The position numbers and the translations under genes were made by a program. DNA of 64,000 nt from Antedon bifida (taxonomy: Eukaryota; Echinodermata; Crinoidea; Comatulida; Antedonidae), in contig OY727095.1 in assembly GCA_963402885.1 (NCBI GenBank), positions 11,165,001 through 11,229,000 of the forward strand, given 5' to 3'. Positions 43,286 to 61,498 of this stretch are shown in pieces (position 1 is the first letter of the stretch; every line of letters begins with the position of its first letter). The notes beneath the pieces were generated by a model that searched no databases, was not told the DNA's origin, and saw only the letters and a program-made list of their open reading frames with translations.

Positions 43286-43365
43286 CTGAAACTCTGACCA
43301 CAAACTAAAGCAACATCCAGGCGTAATTCTTGTAATGTACACGTGAGCCTCTTCCAATTCGTCAT
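43286..43365 (-). CDS. OGG1: OGG1 exon 1 (unit B copy)
   Basis: The same 80-nt coding exon with the same ATG, the same GQSF residues and an intact GTATGA donor. It could splice to exon 2 only across about 42 kb, skipping the unit-A copy, in which case the unit-A carboxypeptidase gene lies antisense inside the intron. Upstream sequence differs from A: one codon-length indel in the 5' region and a duplicated target segment at about 43470-43650. Whether it is used is unknown. Confidence 0.7.
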
Positions 43366-43469
43366 GTTCCAGGGTACGCGGTGCGTGATTGGGAATAGGC
43401 CTAGACTTCTTGTTTGATGTGTTGTTGTGGACGACTCAAACACAATTGCCGCCCGCCGTGGTGTGGTGG

Positions 43470-43650
43470 TCAAATGCAGCAGCTGAGCCCGCGTGTGTGT
43501 GTTGTTGTGTGGTGGTGGTGCGGTACCATCTCGGACGCGATGTGTGTGTGTGGTTGGGGTTTTGGTTGGTTGATGCGCATCACGTGGTTCCTTTTTTCAG
43601 TCACGGTGAACACCGCCACCATGCGTTCATAGTGGTGGTCAAATGCAGCA
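43470..43650. repeat. Duplicated MITE target region upstream of OGG1 exon 1 (unit B)
   Basis: The segment GTGGTCAAATGCAGCAGC occurs at about 43467 and again at about 43634. The first copy continues into the uninterrupted GCTGAGCCCGCGTGTG target, and the second holds the MITE. The TG-rich sequence after the empty site (to 43560) is also in unit C (to 61498) but not in unit A. It lies in the OGG1 5' flank. Confidence 0.75.
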
Positions 43651-43657
43651 GCTGAGC

Positions 43658-44037
43658 CAGTGTGGCCAGCGATCGAAATCAAATTATGCTAGGTGGCAGC
43701 ACAAAATTATGCCAGATTATGCCAGGCACAATTAAGACCAAAATAGCACAAAACCAATGTATTAGAGGGCGGTGTATGGATATGTTTTATTTACCACAAA
43801 GGGTGGAAGGCAAAAAAAAAAAAAAGGTCTTCATGTTTTTGGCTAAATTATGCCAGATTTTTACAAAATTATGCCAGATTTTTTCGAAAATATGCCAAAT
43901 TATATGCCAATTCGCTGTAAAAATGCTTTTTTCAAATTATGCCAGATTTTCTAAAATTATGCCTAGCATAAATGCTAGATGCCAGATGGGTCAAAATTAT
44001 GCCAGACGGCATAATTATGCCAGATTTGGCCACTATG
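43658..44037. mobile_element. hAT-like non-autonomous element (MITE), unit B
   Basis: Same ends and the same GCTGAGCC direct repeats (43651-43658 and 44038-44045) as the unit-A copy. It is slightly shorter because of a poly-A difference near 43815 and one fewer TTATGCCAGA word near 43940. Confidence 0.75.
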
Positions 44038-45950
44038 GCTGAGCCCGCGTGTGTGTGTTGTTGTGTGGTGGTGGTGCGGTACCTCTAGTAGGGAGGAATA
44101 TGTAACTTGCAGTTTTGTGCCTAATCACCGAATGTCTTCAAGCTTTTTAATGGTTGATATCTATATCTATTGACATGAATACGGTTTACAATAATTATGA
44201 CTGAAAAACATTTTACAGTATCTGTCAGCATGCAATCGCGCCAGTTTTGAAAGAATGATTTTACGGCGTGGTTGCAAGAAGATGGACGCAGTAGTGACGA
44301 CCATGTTAATATAGAAGGTAGGCCTCGTTCATTAAAAAACAGTTAGTTCAGTGTTTTTAATGATTTGCCATGCTCTTTATCTTCATCCAATAACATCAGT
44401 GGAAAGGTGGTATTGAAATAATTGTATCATTGTTGTGTAATGTACATACTGTAATGCAATGTATGTATAGGCCTACAATAAACTTGTCCCAAGTATGTAG
44501 TTATTCGAGGCTTTTCGATTTGCGGGTTTCATTCGTTCTACTCATTGCAATATAAAACATTGAATTGAGAGTAAATTACATATACCATTTGTACAATAAT
44601 AAAAAACACTTAAAAACATTAAAATCTCATGCAAAACATCAATAAGTCGAAAAAGCTTATAAAAACAAAACAAAATATCATAGCTGTTCGTCTGAGTTTA
44701 CAAGCTCAAGTAGTATACGTATGAAACGTCATATGTGCCAAAATATTGATCTTTTTACTAATATTAAGTCAAAACTCCGTTTGGAACCCAGACTAGGTGT
44801 ACGATAGCTCTGTCCTTTGTTATTCAGAAAACATGTCTAGAGTTTCTTGTACAGTATTTTTTTTAAAGTATTTTATAATTTTTACATTAACTCACCCAAT
44901 GTTTAGATTATAAATGACCTACAGCAGGAAAGAATGAAAGTTCACTCTTCCCTGCCTACAGTAAAGAATGTTATCGTATCAAGGTAGATAACAAAGTGGA
45001 GACCTATGTTGTAGAAAATAATTGTTTCATACTATTTTTGTTTTAGTCCTATTTTAAGTGACATGAAATGTTCGTTTACTCCGTATATACTTTAACGGTT
45101 ACTAAAAAAAATGACATGTTTAGAAAAAAAGAGGCCTAAGTTTAGGGTTTTATATGCCGTGTACATTTGGGAAAGTACTGGTAAAATTGATAGACATAAT
45201 TATGCTGTATTTATGTGTATTAAAGGCTGCGTCGTCAAAATGTGAAACTGGGTCAAAAACAAAGAACATAAAAATGGCGACCCACAAAAAGAAGGAAATT
45301 TAACAAGATCAGAGATTTTATAGTCCGTTTTTTTAACTTACTTTGAAATATCGTGTTTTATATCATTTTATATCTTTTAATCAAGGCAAGTTGTTAGATT
45401 GCCTTGGGTGAATCAGAGAGGTATAAAAAAAATGGTTATGAAATATTTCTTACAAAATCGTACACATGTTGACCTTGTTTTGTCAGTGGATTATGCCATT
45501 GTATATTGTTTCTTTCTATCCAAACCCGCTATTGACACCAAATCACAGTTACCCCCCTGATTTTAATACCGCCCATAACAATTGTAAGCGAAACAATTAG
45601 GTGAGATCCGATTTTTAATAATAACAATGATTGATTACGTCATCGCGCGCGTAGTGAGATCACCTCCTTTCCTTTTCACTAATACCTTTACCCAACACAG
45701 GATATTGTACAACATTGTCGTGAGGTCCTACATTACCGGCGACCACGGGAAGTTAGTAGTTGGTTATTTTTGCATCAGAATACAAGTTGTTCCCAGGATT
45801 ATTCTTGGAAGGAATAGAAATTAGAGGAGTGTTCAATTGGAATTCACACGTGTTATCTATTCTGTGGTGTGGACGGCGTTATAACTTGGTCATAAACTTG
45901 TGATTTCCTCAAAAATACACTTGAGGTAAAAGAGCTCACACGTCAATAAT

Positions 45951-54117
<8,167 letters not shown>

Positions 54118-54780
54118 GATTGTTGTGGACAAAGTGTACCGTGATTAGATATATTTTAATACCTATAAAACTATTTAAGAAACTGCCTAAATCTACCTCT
54201 ATCATAGTTTATTAATAATTAGTTTGTAAAGTTTGTAGAAGTAAGTACAAACAGACCAGGGCAATTATGTTATATTGCTGTATGTTGATATGTACTGCAA
54301 CAATTCAAAAACAAAACTTCAAACAATATTCAAACTTATTACTAATTTTAAAAATCGGTAGGCTATATTATTAGATTGTGGGTTATTAACATTTTGATAC
54401 AAATTAATAATAACCCAAAACATAATGAATAGGCCTATAGACCTTATAATATGTAAATGCTAAAGTTTTTTTTCTTGTTAATGTCCAGCCCTCAAAAGTA
54501 TCGTATATTTCTTCTTTTTTGATCATCTCAAAATTGCCTTTATAACTGAAATAAGCTAGCTTATATTTATTGTTATTATATTTCTAACCAACATTGTAGA
54601 ATATGTATAATAATGCTTTAAAAGAAGTATTTCTAAAAAAATGTCTTTTTTTTAAAATAAAACGTATTGAAATGTAGCCGATGTGTTTCTTCCGGAATCA
54701 TGTCATCACCAACCTGAGCATGACAACTCTCATAAAGCTTTTTGTCAAACTGTAACAAACCAAATATTCATAGACACTTT

Positions 54781-55736
54781 CATACTAGTCTTCCTTTCAA
54801 GTGGGGGCCGGTTACCCCAGATTATAAGAGACAGGTCCTCGATAAGATGAAACTTAGGTCACAAGTATTTCCTTGTCATGAATGGGATTTTGATTGTCAA
54901 CCTAAAAAAGCACCTGATCCAACTACTAATGACTACTTGCTTAGCAGACCTGTCTAAACCATTCGTCCTGCATATTGATGTTTGTAGGGACGGCTTAGAT
55001 CATAGTGGTAGCCGAGGATCTCATAGTGAAAAGAACTATCCTGCTCACAAACTTGAATTTCTCGCTTTAAAGTGGGCGGTTACAGATAAATTTAAAGATT
55101 ACCTATACATGGCTTGTGGTACACGAGTGATGACTGATAGTAACCCTCTCACATATGTACTTTCTATTCACTACAAACCAGGTAAATTAAACATTGACGC
55201 CAATGCTCTGTCCTGCAGACCTCATGACATCAAACCCAACCGACAGTATGAAGAACAACAAGACTCTGTAATCTTGAGGCTAGGTTAAAAGGTAAAGCTG
55301 TGTTCTCGTGATACTGTATGATGAGCGCTCTTTTCCTACAATATGGTGTATCCATCAACACTCCATCTGTCAATTCATCCGACACTATTCCACTTATATA
55401 TTGATTGGACGAACATACAGCAGAAAGATCCAATCATCAACCAAGTCATAAATTATGTCAAAATGGGTAAGAAACCAGACTCCTCGATAGGGTTACCCGA
55501 TGAATGACTTATTCTTAGAGAGTTTGGAAAGCTTCAACTTCGTAATGCTATTTTATACAGATGTACAACCAATCCAGCTATAAAGGGACTTCACAACGAA
55601 TTAGGTCATCTTGGTGTTGAGCGAACGCTGGCGTTGGCAAGAGACAGGCCCCGAATGAGTGCAGACATTGAAAGCTGGATTAGACATTGTGGTAGGTGCA
55701 TAGCCAGGACAATACCCCAGAAGCTTGTACTTTAAA
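54781..55736 (+). mobile_element. Degraded Ty3-type LTR retrotransposon pol fragments (unit C)
   Basis: Third copy of the same broken RNase H and integrase zinc-finger pieces, with identical breaks. It marks the start of unit C. Confidence 0.8.
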
Positions 55737-56303
55737 TTTAGTACTCTTTTAGTATACCATATATAATATAAAAATGTAAAAATATATAAAGTTGAAATGT
55801 AATTAAAGTTGGAGTGTCCAGCACGTCCGATGGCAAGAGGCAAAAAGAAAGAAATCTCCCACATGATATAGAAATGCAGCACAGTTGGTATCCGGTTAGT
55901 AATACCTGCATTAATCAACTAACGCTAATGACTGGTCATTTGCCACCAAATGAAACTCTATTTAAACAATACTACGATCAAAGAAGAGAGGTGGGAGACT
56001 GAAATTAACCAGTTGAACTGCAATCTTCACCTTCTAACAAAGTAAGGTTTTTATTCTCAAAGGTTCCTTAAAGAGAATGAAAGAAAGATCACCACCACCG
56101 TAAAAATGGAAACTATATTGATCCAACAACAACGGTTCCACATTTTCTGCAGAATAGAGAGTAGCAATGACGTTGCACAGACTATCCACTGGAATGCCAT
56201 TCAACAAGACCGCGAATCAGTTTGGTTGTGCAAAATCAATCGCTTGCATGGTCTACCATGAAGATTGTGTTTATTATACCACTTCAATTTATAATCAATA
56301 ACA

Positions 56304-56477
56304 TTGATAATTGACATCCAACTAACAGATGGGACAAACACGGTGGGTCTATCTTTGTGGGGAACCCACACGTCCATAGAGCTGGTCATGGACCAAAAGA
56401 TACAAGCGAGTATCGTTTTGGTAACCGAATATAAAAATGTCAAGCGGATAGAGTCGACAACGTCAATGTCTGTAGAG
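56304..56477 (+). pseudogene. OB-fold-like exon remnant (unit C)
   Basis: Same open frame and GTATGT donor as in units A and B. Confidence 0.35.
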
Positions 56478-57932
56478 GTATGTATAATAACATTAAGTTA
56501 AGTTTTATAATAAGCTTTGGACATTCCATTTACAAACAAAATTAAATGACTGCACTATATGTGACTGCCATTCAAAAATAATGCAATATAATTATTAAAT
56601 TATCGGGTTTAATTTCACCATTCTTTGCAATTATTTTTTTTCATTTCTCCAAATATATATGTATATTCATTTCTTTCAGACATTTAACAATTACTATAGA
56701 ATGACTTTATATTATATTCCGAATGATGAGACCCGAAAGAATCCGCCCCTGGTGACAGTGATACATCTAAATCCATGGGTCCTGTAGACAAACGAAAGTA
56801 CATTGTCTTCGAATCTCAGCTGCTAGGTTTGTTTGGTACATGCACTGCTTGCCACTAACAGGGACCTGTGTTACAATTACACAAAGATGTAGGGTATGTG
56901 CAATATCGGAACGGACATATTATCGCCATCAAGAACAATATCTGCAGCCAAGTATTGTGAATGTTTGGAAACTTTAAGAATATCTAAAACTACAGTAATG
57001 ACAAATGTTCTTTTTAGGTGGGGATACCAGAATGGAGAGTCCGGGGCATACAGCCAAATTCGGATCATAGATAGACATGTTGTGATTGTTGTATGTTACA
57101 ACAGGAAAAAAAGGATGCAGCAACACAAATGGACAGGTTTAGGCTCTGAACAAGCCATCAAATTAGCCGAACCACCAGCATCCCAATAACAACATTTACA
57201 GAATTGCCAACAATAAACTTTTCACACAGCAATGACAAATCAAGTGTGGAATGTCACAGGAAAGGATAGAGGAAATTCATGCTAGAAGTATCCGACTTGA
57301 AGAAGATGTGAGTAAAATAAAAGTGGCACTAGTCATCATCTGCCTTAAGATTACAGGGAGAAGGTGTACTTTATAATCTAGATTTTTATGAAAATGTAGG
57401 AGTTGGAATTAAAACTTGAAATAAAGAATTGTAATTAAAACTTGAAATAAAGAGTTGTAATTAAAACTTCGAAAATTTCTGTGAAGGTCTGGCAGACCAG
57501 AATTGCAGAAAACTGATTTTGAAATTTAATTTTACACAACTTCCTTAAAGAGAATGAAGAAATGATCACCACCACCGTAACAATGGAAACTGGCAAGCAG
57601 ATTAAAGAGAAAGGCACCACGGTCTAAGCGGATGGGATGAACATGTCACCAGTCAAACGTAGACAGAATAAATAATTACAATTACACAAAGATGTAGGGT
57701 GTGTCAGGAAAGGAGAGAGTGGTACAGGTCTCTATAGCTTTAAATCCATTGAGACCAACCATACTGTTTGTCACATGCAAAATTGACTTTGGACAACCTA
57801 ATGCACAGATATTGCAATTAACATTAGACCTAGCATGTATGTTTATTTCACTTTGATAGTAAATACTCGTATTTTTCCTAGGCACCCTGTTATCTGCAAT
57901 AATAGGCAATCGGGAAACAAAAAACCAAGGTT

Positions 57933-58166
57933 TTGGTAAAAAAAGAAAAGCACAAAGTTATGGTGACACCTCATGGACCAAAGGTAATCTGTTTGGCAAA
58001 TCCTGAAATGGAACATGCGCCAACCATGGCCGAAAAGCAGGCGTTGGCAGATGCTGATCTTGGTGAAAAGGTTATGTCAATCAAGCATTCTAATATGTCA
58101 CCATCCAAGCTGAAGGAAGTAATGATAGGAGGTTTTTCCAAAGCTTACAGAAGGTGGTGGCTATGA
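57933..58166 (+). pseudogene. Unidentified conserved-looking exon, frameshifted (unit C)
   Basis: Unit C has one extra A near 58127 (GTAATGATAGGAGG versus GTAATGATGGAGG), which shifts the frame and replaces the end of the PKLTEGGGYEL region. This copy-specific lesion argues the sequence is not under constraint. Confidence 0.45.
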
Positions 58167-58464
58167 GCTGCTTTCATGTTCCGGCAACAATAGGGTTTTA
58201 GTCCCAATAAGTACACAATTTTTTAACCATATATTTTATAAACTGTAAACAATGTTAAAGGGTTAAAAAAATATGAAATATAATTGTTTGTCCCTTAAAC
58301 AATAAAAGTTTCATTTATTATAAGCGCGTGGTGAAGCAGAAAGAAGCTGTGGCGATATGACCCTGTGTTACAGAGTAGGAAATGATTATGCATTTGAACC
58401 GTACACTGTTCGTTCTGCAGATAGTACTTTAAAAAAAGAACATCAACAACAGGCTAAGCTGTAG

Positions 58465-58695
58465 CCACCAAGGCCTAGCAGGTTGGATACAACCGAATGG
58501 TGCCATTGTGGCAATTGTAGGCATATGCTGTAGGAATGTTGCTGTTGTCACGCGGCAGGTGAATTTACAAGGAAGAGAGTAAATGACCTGGAATGTATTG
58601 CATTAACAGAATGTTTTAAGAAAATTTGCCTAGACCAGGAAGTTTTAGAGGTTGTGTTTTCTTCTAGGAGGTTAACTGTTAGGCGAGAACTTTAA
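58465..58695 (+). pseudogene. P2X7 C-terminal-like domain with in-frame stop (unit C)
   Basis: Same frame, cysteines and internal TAG as unit A. Confidence 0.65.
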
Positions 58696-58913
58696 TATTT
58701 TTATAGACTTACTGCAAGCTAATAAAGAGTGGAACAGAGGTAACTGCATACAGCATAAAGGCAACTGATGGTAGACTCGGTAGTGGAAAATGGAAAAAAA
58801 ATAAAACATTCACAATTTATTTGAACATTTCTTATTATTAAATAACAATTTATGAACAATCCCAGAAGACGAATGATACGTTTGAGGACTTCTTATTATC
58901 TACTTATTATTAT

Positions 58914-59009
58914 CCTCCAGTCGTCGGAGTTGATCCTCCAGTCGTTGGAGTTGATCCTCCAGTCGTCGGAGTTGATCCTCCAGTCGTAGAAGTTGATCCT
59001 CCAGTCATC
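58914..59009. repeat. 21-bp tandem repeat (unit C)
   Basis: Same copy number and same variants as in unit A. Confidence 0.8.
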
Positions 59010-61179
59010 AGGAAATGATGGATGTGTTCAACAGAACACATTGGTTTTTTCGTTACACCAATTGTGGTTGATCTGCATGAATTCAACATCTAATAAATTC
59101 TGACCGTAATAAAAACTGTCAGAACGGAAATGCAAAGACTTGTTCAGTGAAAGATGTTAGCTTTGATGGAATTGGGTCTTTCCAGAAAATTGTCATTGAA
59201 AGATCACAGAGACAATAAATCTTTACAGTAACCCAAGCAAAACTGAATTTAGTTTTTTCAATAAAATGATGAAGCAGTTTTTAGAGGCTATTAGTATTAG
59301 TATCATCAATTTTTAAAATAATTTGAAATCGATATAACAGAGGAAAGAAGAGACAGGCAATGGAGAGACATACGAGGATGATGCTAAAAGCTATGACACA
59401 TCGATGTATTCATTAGCCATTGACTTGAGTTTCAAATCCCAGTTTCTAATGCCAAGTAACTACCGTATTTAATACGGTATTTTTTTAATAGCGTATATAT
59501 ATACGGTAGGCCTATATTTCTGGAAGCGGAAATGGCGGTCACAAAAAAATACCGTATTTTGTATACATATTTTCCCCACCAAATTTGTGGATAAAATACA
59601 GTATTTACAAATCTTTACCGTATTTTCTGTACCCTTTTCTGCTGCCAATAAAAAATGCCCTATATTTTTTTACCTGTGACATGAGGTCAACATCGTGTTG
59701 TGATTTGATTTTATGTATAGTATATAGGTTTATTCGGCGAAAATGTGGAGCGAAGACGTTATGGTATTTACTATAAATTTGTGAGGGGAAGTTAAAATTT
59801 CCGGACAACTAAAAGGCAATAAAAGGGACAACTACCTTTATAAAGACATTTCTAACAAAATAAAGCAGGATTATTGAATAGACTTGTCTCCAAAGCAAGT
59901 AAACTCAAAGCTAAGAGCCTGCGAAAGCAGTACAACATGGCAAAAAAAATAACTCGGAGTCTGGGAGGGACAGAATTGCTTGTCCCCATTACGAGGTTTT
60001 GGACAGAATATTAGAAGATCGGGCCATACAGTAGCTGCCCCTCATTACCTAATGGATCAGAACCAGGTACAAAGTAGTAGAAAGTGAGGTGTAAAACTAA
60101 AAATAAAGCAGAATTACGGAATAGGTCTCTAAAACAAGTAAACTCAAAGCTGAAGAGCCTGCGAAAGCCGTACAACATTGCAAAAAAATAACTAAGTGGA
60201 AAGCGGAAAATATGTGGAGATCGAGATTTCGAGTGGGAAATTCCACGAGAGTGGAGTTACAGTGTGCACGCTCAGTATACTTGGGTCAAACACAGACTTC
60301 CGGCTCACGTACAGTTTAGGTAAAAGGATGAATTTTAACACGACCACCCAAATATAATAAAAATAATTTTTAATCACTCATTTGGATAATTTTTGCACAC
60401 TTTATGTTTCATCTGAATTTCCATATTGATAAACATAAAAAGGTCTTTTGAAACCTTTTAAAAGAGTATGGTATATTTGTTTCTTTTTCTATTCCATTTC
60501 TTTCTGTTTATATTTTGGTAAAACTGTTGTCACTAACCTGTTGTTTTGTGTGTTATCATACTTTACCAAAATTAAGTCACTCTGATGTTATAGCTAAACA
60601 ATGATTTTGACTTGACTTTCGAGGCATGTTATTTAACACGATTGACCACTAAATATCTGTTATTCAAATGCTTCTGGGGAGTCCGAAAGAGATAACTTCC
60701 AGCTAACATTCTTCCAGTATATATATATTATCATATACCATCTGTATGGTAGTCACTTTTTGATTTCTTTCTTTCACAATCCATTTTATCCACTTCTTTT
60801 TCATGACATGTCTGGATTAATTTCAACTCAATCTCGTCATTTAACCCTTGCGTAATCATGTCTCAATGTTTTTCATGTTTCTCCTCTGTGTATTTGGTTA
60901 TAATTCAGAGATGTGATTCCAATGACCAGTCCACATTGTGTACAATATAATACAAATTTTAAATGTACTGTACAGTAGTATCACATATTTGTGAACTACT
61001 CAGTCTGGATTTCAATAGACGTTTATAAACTTTCTCATCCAATCTCATCTGCTCTGTTGCATTCAGTTATTATGTTGTTGTACAGTAACACTTATTATTG
61101 TGTAATATAAGTTTATTTCCAGTGTACAATATTTTTACACATATCTCCTCATAAGTTGCCTTAGTGCGAGGTTAGATTT

Positions 61180-61252
61180 CTATAGTTCTTCGCCATACAC
61201 TACGATCGATATTGTTGAAAATTGACCTTAATTGACACGCGACCGAGATGAT
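61180..61252. other. Filler sequence at the unit-C deletion junction
   Basis: About 73 bp (from TATAGTTCTTCGCC to GAGATGA) found in neither unit A nor unit B. It joins the equivalent of A position 12352 to OGG1 exon 1 (A position about 19640). Source unknown. Confidence 0.7.
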
Positions 61253-61300
61253 CGTAATTCATTCTTGTAATGTACACGTGAGCCTCTTCCAATTCGTCAT
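61253..61300 (-). pseudogene. OGG1: Truncated OGG1 exon 1 (unit C copy)
   Basis: ATG at 61300 gives MTNWKRLTCTLQE and then TGA, because ATTC is doubled and the homology stops at about 61253. The donor and the GQSF part are missing. The upstream region to 61498 is still like unit B and lacks the hAT-like MITE. It cannot supply a normal OGG1 start. Confidence 0.85.
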
Positions 61301-61498
61301 GTTCCAGGGTACGCGGTGCGTGATTGGGAATAGGCCTAGACTTCTTGTTTGATGTGTTGTTGTGGACGACTCAAACACAATTGCCGCCCGCCGTGGTGTG
61401 GTGGTCAAATGCAGCAGCTGAGCCCGCGTGTGTGTGTTGTTGTGTGGTGGTGGTGCGGTACCATCTCGGACGCGATGTGTGTGTGTGGTTGGGGTTTT

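Larger units (their letters stand above)
54673..61498. repeat. Tandem segmental duplication, unit C (truncated)
   Basis: It is collinear with units A and B from 54673 to 61179 (unit-A equivalent 5357-12352). A ~490-bp deletion occurs at about 60350 relative to A (11032-11519), with CAA microhomology at the join. After 61179, about 73 bp of unrelated sequence follows. The OGG1 exon-1 upstream region then resumes at about 61253-61498, in the same orientation. No carboxypeptidase gene is present. Some small indels match unit A (for example the motif at 57852), and others match B (CACATGCAAAATT at about 57773), so the three copies do not form a simple two-step series. Confidence 0.9.
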
